Assembly: GCA_900541175.1 (NCBI GenBank)
Contig: UQIT01000002.1
Location: forward strand, 72,504 to 136,503
DNA length: 64,000 nucleotides
DNA from: an uncultured Collinsella sp.
GTDB lineage: Bacteria > Actinomycetota > Coriobacteriia > Coriobacteriales > Coriobacteriaceae
Direction of reading: 5' to 3'
This document shows positions 34,347 to 43,721 of this stretch, one piece after another. How positions within the stretch are numbered: the first letter of the stretch is position 1; each line of letters begins with the position of its first letter. Made by a program: the position numbers and the translations under genes. A model generated the notes under the pieces. It saw only the letters and a program-made list of their open reading frames with translations. It was not told the origin of the DNA and did no database searches.

Positions 34347-35152
34347 CGTCCATCACGCTCCCAGGAAGCGAACTGTTCAGGCCAGCCCTGAACTTGTGGC
34401 TGAATATGCTCGGCGCAGCCCTTAAATGCCGTTAGGGCCGTGGCGAGCGATGCCCCATGCTTTCCATGCGGAAAGACATGTAGGCTAAAGCCAATCCCGT
34501 GGTCGGCAAGAGCCTGCGCAAGAAGGAGGCTATTTTGAACTGGTACCGATGCATCCTCGGCGGTATGCCACAAGAACGTACGGGGGAAGCCCTCGCCCAC
34601 CATATTCTCGATCGACAACTTTTGAGCCAAAGCGCCATCGGCACCCGTTAGGTGTTCAAATGAACCACGATGAGCATAGGCCCCCGAGCTTACGACCGGA
34701 TAGCCCAAGCAAAGTGCGTCAGGCCGAATCGACTCAGGAGATGCCGCAATCGACTCTGCAAGCCAGGGTTGGTCCCAAAGCGCCCCGAGCAAGCCAACTA
34801 GATGCCCACCGGCCGAAAAACCCATGACCGTAATCCGATCAGGATCGACACAGTACTCTGCCGCATGGCCTCGGACGGTATCGACCGCCCGCGCGAGTTC
34901 TTGCAATGCCAGCGGATAGACAGCCGGAGCAACCGAGTAGTTCAGCACAAACGCTTGGTAGCCCATCGCCAACAAACGGAGCGCTACCGGCTCGCCTTCG
35001 CGCGGCGAAACGTGATCGTAGCCGCCTCCTGGCACGACCACAACTGCAGGCAGCGGTTTTAAAGCATAAGCATCTTCGGTCGGGGCAAAAACATAAGACG
35101 TAATCGTGGCAGACGAGCCATCGACCCCGACAGGAATCGTTTTATTGAGCAT
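34343..35152 (-). CDS. Alpha/beta-hydrolase esterase (BD-FAE/acetylesterase type)
   Basis: 269 residues: PAVVVVPGGGYDHVSPREGEP oxyanion-hole loop, nucleophile in GFSAGGHLV, acid in HTAEDASVP, and His in FPHGKHGASLA. This pattern matches xylan/pectin acetylesterases. ATG at 35152 after GAAAGGGAATAC. Overlaps the CE8-esterase start (ATGA). No signal peptide. Probable substrate is acetylated oligogalacturonide. Confidence 0.87.
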   Translation of the reverse strand: MLNKTIPVGVDGSSATITSYVFAPTEDAYALKPLPAVVVVPGGGYDHVSPREGEPVALRLLAMGYQAFVLNYSVAPAVYPLALQELARAVDTVRGHAAEYCVDPDRITVMGFSAGGHLVGLLGALWDQPWLAESIAASPESIRPDALCLGYPVVSSGAYAHRGSFEHLTGADGALAQKLSIENMVGEGFPRTFLWHTAEDASVPVQNSLLLAQALADHGIGFSLHVFPHGKHGASLATALTAFKGCAEHIQPQVQGWPEQFASWERDGR

Positions 35153-35256
35153 GTATTCCCTTTCACCATGATGCGTAGCGCAGCGCACACGGCCGTATCG
35201 CACAAGGGCTGCATTGCCGATTTATCCGACAATGCAGCCCTGGTCATCAACCCGAG

Positions 35257-36852
35257 TTAGGAACGGACAACCTTGTCGACGTTCTGGAGCTGCAGCTCCT
35301 CGCCGTCCTGGCCCTCGATCACCACATTTTGCAGATCGAGTACCTTGACGTTTTGCGCAATGATGCCCTGACACACCATGGGCTCAACGCCGCAGGCCAT
35401 GGCCGGGACAAAGGGCTCGGCATCCGGCGCGAAGGTCACGTGGACATACTGGAACGTCAGGCGCGTTACTTTACTCTCGGGCAGGCCCGTGATGTAGGCA
35501 GCGGCCGCGTGGCAGTTAGTGGCCTCGATATCGCAAAACGTCGTGGCACCAAAGCCGGGCGTGCGGTCGTCGACAGGCAGCGTCTCGCGAGACTGCACGT
35601 AATCGGTCTTGCCGTCCTTGTCGCAGAAGTAGAAGGAGTTGACCACGAAGGGCGTGAGCACCTCATCCATGCGAATGTGCTCAAAGGTAATGCCCTCGTT
35701 GACGGCATCCTTGCCGCGCCCGCGGCGGGTCTTGACGCGCAGGCCGCGGTCGGTGCGCTCAAAGAGGCACTTGCTCACGGTAAGGTCCTTGATGCCGCCG
35801 GCAGCCTCTGAACCCAGGACCACGGCGCCGTGACCATCGTGCATGTAGCAGTGAGAGATCAGCACGTCGTGCGTGGCGGGACGAAGCTCGGGCTCAATAC
35901 CCAGCTTGCCGCTCTTGATGGCGATGCAGTCGTCGCCCACCGAGAACTGGCAGCCCAAGATGCGGACAAAGCCGCAGCTCTCAGGATCGAAGCCGTCGGT
36001 GTTGTGGGAGTTCTTGGGACCCTCGATGGACAGGCAGAGCGCATCGACGTGCTCGCACAGGATGGGGTGGATGTTCCACGCCGGGCTATTGCGCACGGTG
36101 AAGCCGGCCAAGCTCACGTTCTCACACTCGGATAGGAAGATCATGCGCGGGCGGGCGACCTCACGGCCCTCCTCCGGGCGAAAGATGTTCTTAAAGTCCT
36201 TGTTCCACCAGTTGTCCTCGGCAAAATCAGTCTGACCGTCGATCGCGCCGCGACCATAGATGCACACGTCGTGCACGCTCAGACCCGTAAAGGTAGAGCA
36301 GTAGGTCGAGAAGCTCTCGCCCTCCCAGCGGCCCAGGGGCAGCATATCGGTGCCGGCATACCCGGCACCCTCGTTGCCCGTGACCGTGCCCGGAATGTAG
36401 GCAAGCGAGGCACGATCGTGGCGGGCCAGCAGCACCGCTCCCTCGGCGAGCTCGATGTTGATATTGCTCTTAAGAAAGAGAGACTTGATGCGATAACTAC
36501 CGGCGGGGATCAGCACGCGGCCACCCTTGGGGCAGGCCATGATGGCAGCCTGGATGTTGGTGGTGTCATCATGCTCGGCATCGCCCTTGGCGCCACAGTC
36601 GCGAACGTTGATGGTAAAGGGCTCAGCCGGCGTGGTGACACCTACGCTCAGCTCACGCTCGCCACAAACAAAACGAACCAGGTTGCGCTTGCCGGGGGTC
36701 AGGCCGTCGACATAGGTCTCGACCGTATTCGTGGTACCGGCGGGCTCGTCGTTGACAAAGATCTCCCACGTATCGGCGCAGGTAAAGTAACCGCCGTCGT
36801 CAAGCTCGATAACCGCCGCGCGCGCGTTGCGCCAGATAACGTTCGTCTCCAT
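35257..36852 (-). CDS. GH28 polygalacturonase
   Basis: 531 residues. A short N-terminal beta-sandwich-like part precedes the GH28 beta-helix (FTINVRDCGAKGDAEHDDTTNIQAAI). Catalytic aspartates lie in NTDGFDPESC and VGDDCIAIKSGK, and GHGAVVLGSEAAGGI carries the conserved His. This domain order and the intracellular location (no signal peptide; start METNVIW after AGGGAG) resemble exo-acting enzymes that release galacturonate from oligomers. The product enters UxaC. The 104-bp gap to the esterase gene shows only a short self-complementary stretch (ATAAATCGGCAATG/CATTGTCGGATAAAT-like). Confidence 0.92.
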   Translation of the reverse strand: METNVIWRNARAAVIELDDGGYFTCADTWEIFVNDEPAGTTNTVETYVDGLTPGKRNLVRFVCGERELSVGVTTPAEPFTINVRDCGAKGDAEHDDTTNIQAAIMACPKGGRVLIPAGSYRIKSLFLKSNINIELAEGAVLLARHDRASLAYIPGTVTGNEGAGYAGTDMLPLGRWEGESFSTYCSTFTGLSVHDVCIYGRGAIDGQTDFAEDNWWNKDFKNIFRPEEGREVARPRMIFLSECENVSLAGFTVRNSPAWNIHPILCEHVDALCLSIEGPKNSHNTDGFDPESCGFVRILGCQFSVGDDCIAIKSGKLGIEPELRPATHDVLISHCYMHDGHGAVVLGSEAAGGIKDLTVSKCLFERTDRGLRVKTRRGRGKDAVNEGITFEHIRMDEVLTPFVVNSFYFCDKDGKTDYVQSRETLPVDDRTPGFGATTFCDIEATNCHAAAAYITGLPESKVTRLTFQYVHVTFAPDAEPFVPAMACGVEPMVCQGIIAQNVKVLDLQNVVIEGQDGEELQLQNVDKVVRS

Positions 36853-36900
36853 GGGTTTCTCCCTCAAAAAGATGCTCTAAAGGCAAATTGTACGCTGTTG

Positions 36901-36944
36901 AAAAAGGGCCGTGCCTGCCGGCGGAATTCCGGTGGCACGGCCCT
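36901..36944 (-). terminator. Terminator of the GPH symporter gene
   Basis: Stem AGGGCCGTGCC with complement, loop containing CCGGAATTCCGG, followed by TTTTT on the minus strand. Confidence 0.9.
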
Positions 36945-36967
36945 GTGATTTGGACGATATGTCGGCC

Positions 36968-38527
36968 TTACTCGGCGGGAGTTACGCTACCGTCCTGGAA
37001 GCCAACGTTGTTGTGGGCAAAGCAGTCCTCGTACTTAAAGCCGGAGAGCTCCTCGCAAAGCGCCTTGACCTCGGGCTTGACGTCGGCCATCTTGCCACCC
37101 TCCTTGACTCGGTGAATCTCGTCGCAAAGGACGTCGCACTGCTCCTTGTCGATCTTGATGCCGCGGGCAAGGACGGCCGCAAGCAGGAAGAAGCCGGCGC
37201 AGCCGATGATCATGTAGCCGCAGATATACAGAGGCACGGTAGCGGGCTGGGTCACGGCGTCGCTATTGCCGGCGGTCTGAATGAAGCCGGAGGCAGCAAG
37301 GACGATAGCCCACACGTTGACGGCGATAGCCTGGGCGATCTGCTGGCAGAGCTGCTGAGCGGAGCTGTAGATGCCCTCGCGACGACGCAGGGTGATGAGC
37401 TCATCGACATCGGGGATGTAGTTGAGCAGAACATCGGGCAGGTACTGGAAGCCGACGTAGAAGAACTTCCAGATGGCGAAGATGATGGGGTAGGCGATCA
37501 TGGCGATGGCGACCGTGGAGGTGCCATTGATCTGACCAAAGGCGAAGTAGTTGTAGGCGATGATGCACGCAGCGCAACCGACATTTGCGAGGTACCAAGA
37601 CTTGTGGAAGCCCTTCTTGGCCATGAGAGCGACCCAGATGGCGGTGCAGACGATAGCGACGACCTTGCCAGGCATCTCCATCACGGACTCGTAGGACTTA
37701 GGAATCTGCAGGCAGTAGACGATGAAGAAGGACAGGCAGGCAGACCAGCAGGCAGCAGCGAGCTTCGTGGAGACCTGTGCGTACAGGACCTTGCGGAAGG
37801 ACTTGTTGCGGAAGGTGGAGATTACGTCGATGAAGAACTTCTTGATACCCTCGCCGACGCTCTCGATCTTCTCCTGAGCGACCTCCTCGGGGGTGTGCTC
37901 CCACGTGGACAGGTACACACAAAGCAGCGAGATTGCCATGACCGAAGCGTTGATCGTAGCGATGATGAAGTAGCTGAACGGGTTGGTCTCGCCGAAGGTG
38001 CCAAAGCCGAAGCCCACAAGTGCAGCCATCAGGAAGCCGGCGGCGTTACCAAAGAGATGCTTGTAGCCGGTGAGGTACGTACGCTCCTTAAAGTCGTCGG
38101 TCATCTCGATGGTAAGCGGCGACAGGTTGGCGGTGCAGAACGTATACGCGACGTTGTAGATCAGGTACAGCACAAAGTAGTACGGGAAGCCAAACGGCGT
38201 AGCCACGAAGATGAGCGGCTCGGCGATCATCATCGGGATGGCCAGCAAGATCCAGAAACGACGACGACCAAAGATGCGGCCAATCTTGGTGGCATAGAAG
38301 TTATCGGCCACAAAGCCCATCAGCGGGCAAAGAATAGCGTTGACATAGATGGCAAACGAGCTGATCAGTGCAGCCTCGCCTGCGGACAGGCCACACTCCG
38401 TGGACAGGAACAGCACCATGTAGCTGTGCGTAAAGGTCAGGGCACCGGAATTGAGCATACCGCCCATACCAAAGCCCAAGCGCGTCCAGAATGTGATCTT
38501 ACGCTTTTTTCCGATCTTATTAGTCAT
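36968..38527 (-). CDS. GPH-family (MFS) glycoside/uronide:cation symporter
   Basis: 519-residue transporter with about twelve membrane spans. GPH-type features are LGFGMGGMLNSGALTFTHSYMVLFL near the start, ALISSFAIYVNAILCPLMGFVADN and GRIFGRRRFWIL. Start at 38527 after GAGGGAGCTC. It is the only sugar importer in the pectin block, so it probably brings in oligogalacturonides or galacturonate with H+ or Na+. A terminator separates it from the GH28 operon, and its own promoter region carries three GTGAACGTT sites. Confidence 0.88.
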   Translation of the reverse strand: MTNKIGKKRKITFWTRLGFGMGGMLNSGALTFTHSYMVLFLSTECGLSAGEAALISSFAIYVNAILCPLMGFVADNFYATKIGRIFGRRRFWILLAIPMMIAEPLIFVATPFGFPYYFVLYLIYNVAYTFCTANLSPLTIEMTDDFKERTYLTGYKHLFGNAAGFLMAALVGFGFGTFGETNPFSYFIIATINASVMAISLLCVYLSTWEHTPEEVAQEKIESVGEGIKKFFIDVISTFRNKSFRKVLYAQVSTKLAAACWSACLSFFIVYCLQIPKSYESVMEMPGKVVAIVCTAIWVALMAKKGFHKSWYLANVGCAACIIAYNYFAFGQINGTSTVAIAMIAYPIIFAIWKFFYVGFQYLPDVLLNYIPDVDELITLRRREGIYSSAQQLCQQIAQAIAVNVWAIVLAASGFIQTAGNSDAVTQPATVPLYICGYMIIGCAGFFLLAAVLARGIKIDKEQCDVLCDEIHRVKEGGKMADVKPEVKALCEELSGFKYEDCFAHNNVGFQDGSVTPAE

Positions 38528-38606
38528 CGAGCTCCCTCTCTTTTCTCGATTGTCTTGCAGCAAGACATTGGAGTCCACACTGACATCTGTCTGCCCAGCG
38601 TTCAGG

Positions 38607-38779
38607 GTGAACGTTTAGTTAGATTATGCGCGATTGCTTATGACAGGTGAACGTTCACTTGCATATTATCCCCGAACGGTCGATTTTTACCGCCGAACGG
38701 ACACAATTGAGATCCTCACACCTATTTTCTGCTGGTAAGGATGCCATGCTGGACAGCCATGAGATAGGTGAACGTTTAT
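38607..38779 (-). promoter_or_regulatory. Symporter promoter region: three GTGAACGTT sites and a CCGTT element
   Basis: GTGAACGTTTAG at 38607-38618, perfect GTGAACGTTCAC at 38647-38658 and GTGAACGTTTAT at 38768-38779. CCGTT-N16-CCGTT in symporter direction at 38675-38700, with AAAATCGA before the second half. The interval 38528-38882 has no gene. Confidence 0.72.
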
Positions 38780-38814
38780 CAGATTTTCCAACATATTCAC
38801 TTAACCACGAAGCG

Positions 38815-38847
38815 AAAAAGCCCCGCCGGGATCACTCCCAACGGGGC
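38815..38847 (-). terminator. Terminator of the uxaCBA operon
   Basis: Stem GCCCCGTTGGGA with partner, then CTTTTTCGC on the minus strand, 36 bp past the uxaA stop. Confidence 0.88.
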
Positions 38848-38882
38848 AGACGACATAGCGCTATGTTTGGGCGCACTTGCTG

Positions 38883-40367
38883 CTACAAGCAGACGCCGTC
38901 CTTCCAGATACTGATCTCGTGACAGCCACGGCGCTCGGCACTCGTGAGCTTACCGCTCGCCGTCTGTAGCACCAGCTGGTACAAATCGCGGGCGGCCTCG
39001 TCGAGCGTGCGCTCACCCGTGGCAATCACGCCGGCGTTAAAGTCCATCCAGTTGGCCTTGTGGTCGCACAGACGCTGATTGGTGAACACCTTGAGCGTAG
39101 GCGCCGGCGCGCCAAACGGCGTGCCGCGTCCAGTCGAGAACAGAATCACGTGGCAGCCAGCAGCCGTCAACGCCGTGGTGGATACCATGTCGTTGCCCGG
39201 GCCGCACAGCATGTTCAGGCCATGCTTGGTGACCTGACCGGCATACGGCAGCACGTCGACGATGGGTGCAGAGCCACCCTTCTGCACGCAGCCGCAACTC
39301 TTGTCCTCGAGCGTGGTAATACCGCCGTCCTTGTTACCGGGACTCGGGTTCTCGTAGACCACCTCGCCATGGCTAATAAAGTAGTCCTTAAAGCCATTGA
39401 GCATGTCGGAGGCAGCGTTAAAGACCTGCTCGTTCTCGCAACGGTCAAGCAGGATGCTCTCCGCGCCAAACATCTCGGGCACCTCGGTAAGCACCGACGT
39501 GCCGCCGCGGGCGACGACCATATCGCTCACGCGACCGATCGTGGGGTTGGCGGTAATGCCCGAAAGGCCGTCAGAGCCGCCACACTTAAGACCAATGACC
39601 AGCTCGGAGGCCGGAATGGGCTCACGCTTGGACTGCTTTGCCAGGTCTGCCAGCTCGGACAGAATCTTGTGCCCCTCGATCTGCTCGTCGGCGACGTCCT
39701 GGCAGGTGAGGAAGCGGACGCGCTCGTGGTCGAAGTCACCGAGCTCGTCGAGCACCTGCTGATGCGTGCAGTTCTCGCAACCGAGCGACAGGAATAGCAC
39801 GCCGGCCGCATTAGGATGACGCGAGAGCGCCACCAGCAGACGACGCGTCTGGGCATGGTCGGCGCCGGTCTGCGAGCAGCCAAAGGGATGCGGGAAGTAG
39901 TAAACACCCTCCAGCGAGCCATCGACCAGATCCTGGGCCTGCTCACACATGGCACGGGCGACTTCGTTGACACAGCCGACCGTGGGGATGATCCATAGCT
40001 CATTACGCGTCGCGGCACGACCGTCGGCGCGGCGGAACCCCATAAAGGTCTCGGGCTCAACGGGATCCACGACCGGATGTGTGGGGTTGTAGGTATACTC
40101 GACCTCGCCCGAAAGGTTGGTCTTCACATTGTGCGTGTGGAGCCACTGACCGGGCTGGACATCGCCCGTCACGTGTCCGATGGGCAAGCCGTACTTGATG
40201 ACGTCCTCCCCTGCGGCAATCGAGCGCACGGCCATCTTATGACCCTGCGGAATATCCTCCGCGGCCACGACCTCGCCCACCCCGGGAACCGCGACGGCGG
40301 TGCCCTTGGCAAGCGGCGACAGCGCGACAATCACGTTATCGGCCGGATTGATCTGGATAGTGTTCAT
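38883..40367 (-). CDS. uxaA: Altronate dehydratase UxaA
   Basis: 494 residues covering both UxaA domains. The small SAF-type head contains GVGEVVAAEDIPQGHKMAV. The main domain contains FPHPFGCSQTGADHAQTRRLL, SLGCENCTHQQVL, LKCGGSDGLSGITANPTIG and EDKSCGCVQKGG, with Cys residues fitting an iron centre. It dehydrates altronate to KDG, the substrate of KdgK at 14.7 kb. It is last in the order uxaC-uxaB-uxaA. Confidence 0.95.
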   Translation of the reverse strand: MNTIQINPADNVIVALSPLAKGTAVAVPGVGEVVAAEDIPQGHKMAVRSIAAGEDVIKYGLPIGHVTGDVQPGQWLHTHNVKTNLSGEVEYTYNPTHPVVDPVEPETFMGFRRADGRAATRNELWIIPTVGCVNEVARAMCEQAQDLVDGSLEGVYYFPHPFGCSQTGADHAQTRRLLVALSRHPNAAGVLFLSLGCENCTHQQVLDELGDFDHERVRFLTCQDVADEQIEGHKILSELADLAKQSKREPIPASELVIGLKCGGSDGLSGITANPTIGRVSDMVVARGGTSVLTEVPEMFGAESILLDRCENEQVFNAASDMLNGFKDYFISHGEVVYENPSPGNKDGGITTLEDKSCGCVQKGGSAPIVDVLPYAGQVTKHGLNMLCGPGNDMVSTTALTAAGCHVILFSTGRGTPFGAPAPTLKVFTNQRLCDHKANWMDFNAGVIATGERTLDEAARDLYQLVLQTASGKLTSAERRGCHEISIWKDGVCL

Positions 40368-40448
40368 TGCAAATGGTCCTAACCCTACAGGTTGAGCAGA
40401 AGTCGAGGCGCGGGCACGCCGTCCCGCACCCGCGTCCGCGCCGGAAAT

Positions 40449-41963
40449 TTACGCCTGAGCGTTGGCGAAGGCCTGCTTGGCGCCCTCGGCACGCACGACG
40501 GCGAGCGCGCTGACGACAAACTCCTCAAGACCTGCGATCTGCGTAAGGTCCTCGCCCCACATTTGCTCGTTGGTGAGCACATCGTGCACCAGCTGGGCAT
40601 CGTCGGTGCCGGCATGGGCGGCGTAGAAGTCGAGCACGAAGGCGTCGTCCTGAGCGGTGTACTCGGTGCCGTCGGAGCGACGCAGGTGCAGGCCGTCGCC
40701 CTCGCGGGACACGAGCTCCTGCGTGTAGAAGGAGATGAGCGTAGCGAGGCTCGTCGCCAGACACTTGGGCAGGTTGCCGGTCTCGGCAACGTAGTCCTTG
40801 AGCGTGGGCAGGTCACGAGCGCGCCACTTAGCCGTGGAGTTGAGGCAGATGGAGAGCAGCGCATGATCAATAAACGGGTTGTCGAAGCGGTTTTCGACGG
40901 CGGCGGCAAAGGCCTTGCAGTCCTCGACATCCAAGTCGGCGGCAAGCGTCGGAATGACCTCGTCGTAGAGCATGGTGTTCATGAAGCCGCGAACGGTCTC
41001 GTCATGCATGCAGTCGCGCACGATATCAAAGCCGGCAACCCAAGAGCCCGGAACAAAGGCGGTATGGGCACCGTTGAGGATGCGGACCTTGCGCTTTTTG
41101 TACGGGGTGACGTCGGGAGTCACAAAGACACCCGGAAGACCAGCCTTCACAAAGGGAAGCTTCTCGGCAAGCGACTCGTCGCCCTGGATGCCCCACATCT
41201 GGAAGGGCTCGCGCACGGCCAGGAAGGGATCCTCGTAGCCCAGACGCTCAGCCACCGCGGCGGCCTCGGATGCGTCGCGGATACGGCCCGGCACGATGGT
41301 GTCGACGAGCGTGGTGCAGACGGTGCAGTCGTTGGCCATCCACTGCGCAAACTCGTCCTCCCAGCCCCAGTCGCTCACATACTGGTTCATGATGCGCAGC
41401 AACTCCTCGCCGTTGTGATCGATGAGCTCGCAGGCGAGGACGATGACGCCCGGCTTACCGGCAGCCCAGCGGGTGTGGAGCACCTGGGCAAGCTTGGCGG
41501 GGAAGCTCGCAGGTGGCATGTCGTCGGCCTTGCAGGACGGGTCATAGGCGATACCGGCCTCGGTGGTGTTGGAGACGATGATCTCTAGGTCGTCGGAGAC
41601 GGCGACCTCCATCATGGCGCGGTAGTCGTCCTCACGATACGGGTTAAGGCAGCGGCTGCAGGCGCTGATCACGCGGGACTCGTCAACCGTGTTGCCGTTC
41701 TCCTTGCCGCGCACCAGCACGGTGTACAGGTCGTCCTGGGCATTGATACCGTCGGCAAAGCCAAAGGCACCGTTGATGGGCTGCACCATGACGACCTTGC
41801 CGTTCCAGCCGGTGGCCTCGTTGCCCATGTCAAAGAAACGGTCGACGAAGGCGCGCAGGAAATTGCCCTCGCCAAACTGCAGAACCTTCTCGGGAGCATC
41901 CTTGGGCAGCAAATAGCCCTTGTAGCCGATCTTCTCGAGCGCATCGTAGCTGATGTTCTCCAT
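40449..41963 (-). CDS. uxaB: Tagaturonate reductase (altronate oxidoreductase) UxaB
   Basis: 504-residue long-chain mannitol-dehydrogenase-family enzyme. The NAD site is VLQFGEGNFLRAFVDRFFD, SNTTEAGIAYDPS follows, and the catalytic-region motifs are KKRKVRILNGAHTAFVPGSWVAG and NRFDNPFIDHALLSICLNSTAKWRARDLPTL. It reduces tagaturonate from UxaC to altronate for UxaA, with NADH. It lies between uxaC and uxaA with gaps of about 80-95 bp. Confidence 0.95.
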   Translation of the reverse strand: MENISYDALEKIGYKGYLLPKDAPEKVLQFGEGNFLRAFVDRFFDMGNEATGWNGKVVMVQPINGAFGFADGINAQDDLYTVLVRGKENGNTVDESRVISACSRCLNPYREDDYRAMMEVAVSDDLEIIVSNTTEAGIAYDPSCKADDMPPASFPAKLAQVLHTRWAAGKPGVIVLACELIDHNGEELLRIMNQYVSDWGWEDEFAQWMANDCTVCTTLVDTIVPGRIRDASEAAAVAERLGYEDPFLAVREPFQMWGIQGDESLAEKLPFVKAGLPGVFVTPDVTPYKKRKVRILNGAHTAFVPGSWVAGFDIVRDCMHDETVRGFMNTMLYDEVIPTLAADLDVEDCKAFAAAVENRFDNPFIDHALLSICLNSTAKWRARDLPTLKDYVAETGNLPKCLATSLATLISFYTQELVSREGDGLHLRRSDGTEYTAQDDAFVLDFYAAHAGTDDAQLVHDVLTNEQMWGEDLTQIAGLEEFVVSALAVVRAEGAKQAFANAQA

Positions 41964-42057
41964 CTATGTGTCTCCTTAGATGTTTGTTAGCGTGCAAGCA
42001 AAACGGGGCTCCGCGTGTGGCAACGGCGCCCAGGGTTCGATGTGATTCGATGCGGGC

Positions 42058-43485
42058 TTAGGCCTCGTCGGTGTCCAGGTCAAAGCCAAAGTAGCGGACC
42101 GCATTGTTGTAGCTGATGTCGCGCACGATACTGCCCAGCAGCTCCATGTCGGCCGGGTACTTGCCCTGCTCGACCCACTCGCCGATCACGCTGCACAGCA
42201 CGCGACGGAAGTACTCGTGGCGCGGATAGGACAGGAAAGAGCGGGAGTCGGTAAGCATGCCCACAAAGTTGCCCAGGACGCCCTCGTTAGCCAGAGCCGT
42301 GAGTTGCTCGCGCATGCCGACCTCGTTGTCGTTGAACCACCAGGCGGAGCCGTTCTGGATCTTACCGGCGGTCGGAGCCTCCTGGAAGCAGCCCATGACG
42401 GTATCGATCATGGTGTTATCGATGGGGTTCAGGCTGTACAGAATGGTCTTGGGCAGGCCGCAGGTCTCCTGAATGGAGTTGAGGAAATCGGCAAGCTGGT
42501 CGGACGGCGTGTAGTTGGAGATGCAATCGTAGCCGGTATCGGGACCGAGCTTGGCAAACATGGCGCGGTTGTTGTCGCGCTTGCAGCCAAAGTGCAGCTG
42601 CATGGCCCAGCCCAGACGGACATACTCGCCGGCAACGAACTGCATAAAGGCAGTCTTGTACTTGAGGACCTCTTCCTCGGTGAGCGGCTCGGCAGCCAGA
42701 CCCTTGGCAAAGATAGCCTCGATCTCGTCGACGGTAGCCGGGACGTACATAACGTAGTCGAGTGCGTGGTCGGAGGCGCGGCAGCCCAGCTCGTGAGCAA
42801 CGTCGTAGCGCTTGGAAATGGCAGCCTTCATGCCCTCGAAGTCGCTGACCTCAACGCCGGCAACCTCGGAGAGGTGCTTGCAGTAGTCGGCAAACTCCTG
42901 GCCGCGCTCGATGCGCAAAGCGGCATCGGGGCGCATGGCGGGAACGACCTGAACGTCAAAGCTGTCGTCGGCGGCAATCTTCTTGTGCCACTCAAAGCTG
43001 TCGGCGGGGTCGTCGGTAGTGCAGATCATGCGGACGTTGGACTGCTTGATCAGGTTGCGGCAGGTGAAGCTGGCCTCGGCGAGCTTGGCGTTGGCAAGGT
43101 CCCAGACCTCCTGGGCGGTCTTGCCGTTGAGGACGCCCTCGTAGCCAAAGTAGCGCTTAAGCTCCAGGTGGCTCCACTCAAAGACGGGGTTGCCGACGCA
43201 GCGACCCAGGGTCTCGGCCCACTTTTGGAACTTCTCGCGAGCAGGGGCGTCGCCAGTGATAAAACGCTCGTCGACGCCGTTGGCACGCATCAGGCGCCAC
43301 TTGTAGTGGTCGCCGCCCAGCCAAACCTCGGTGATGTTCTCGAAACGCTTGTCCTCCCAAATCTCCTTAGGAGAAATGTGGCAGTGATAGTCGACGATGG
43401 GCATGCCCTCGGCAAAGTTGTGGAACAGCTCCTCGCCGGTCTTGGTGCTCAGCAGGAAATCCTGATCGTCCATAAAGTTTTTCAT
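42058..43485 (-). CDS. uxaC: Uronate isomerase UxaC
   Basis: 475-residue amidohydrolase-fold enzyme isomerising galacturonate to tagaturonate (and glucuronate to fructuronate). Metal-site HCH occurs in GMPIVDYHCHISPKEIWED. LMRANGVDERFITGDAP, IRTTDDP-like MICTTDDPADSFEWHKKIA and NEVGMREQLTALANEG are typical. ATG at 43485 follows AAAGGGGCTG; the frame runs further upstream through the operators. First gene of the uxaCBA unit, with two perfect GTGAACGTTCAC sites upstream. Confidence 0.95.
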   Translation of the reverse strand: MKNFMDDQDFLLSTKTGEELFHNFAEGMPIVDYHCHISPKEIWEDKRFENITEVWLGGDHYKWRLMRANGVDERFITGDAPAREKFQKWAETLGRCVGNPVFEWSHLELKRYFGYEGVLNGKTAQEVWDLANAKLAEASFTCRNLIKQSNVRMICTTDDPADSFEWHKKIAADDSFDVQVVPAMRPDAALRIERGQEFADYCKHLSEVAGVEVSDFEGMKAAISKRYDVAHELGCRASDHALDYVMYVPATVDEIEAIFAKGLAAEPLTEEEVLKYKTAFMQFVAGEYVRLGWAMQLHFGCKRDNNRAMFAKLGPDTGYDCISNYTPSDQLADFLNSIQETCGLPKTILYSLNPIDNTMIDTVMGCFQEAPTAGKIQNGSAWWFNDNEVGMREQLTALANEGVLGNFVGMLTDSRSFLSYPRHEYFRRVLCSVIGEWVEQGKYPADMELLGSIVRDISYNNAVRYFGFDLDTDEA

Positions 43486-43539
43486 CAAACAGCCCCTTTG
43501 CTGGCAAGGCGGGCGCACGGCGCGCTCGTTATCCTTTAG

Positions 43540-43632
43540 GTGAACGTTCACTATACTAATCCATTGCACCTCAAAAGGTGAACGTTCACCTAACCACCAC
43601 GGGGTGAACGGTAGATTTTGCCCGTTCAACGG
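43540..43632 (-). promoter_or_regulatory. uxaC promoter region: two GTGAACGTTCAC sites and a CCGTT element
   Basis: Perfect palindromes at 43540-43551 and 43578-43589, 38 bp apart, flanking a TATAGT -10-like hexamer on the minus strand. CCGTT-N16-CCGTT in uxaC direction at 43607-43632, with AAAATCTA before the second half. Confidence 0.78.
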
Positions 43633-43721
43633 TTGCTGGGGATGTGACTTGCATGTATTGCGGACTGGTTGGCGTCCCCGAACACCGAACTTGAGCGCTT
43701 TTGCTCAGGTGGGTCATGTCC

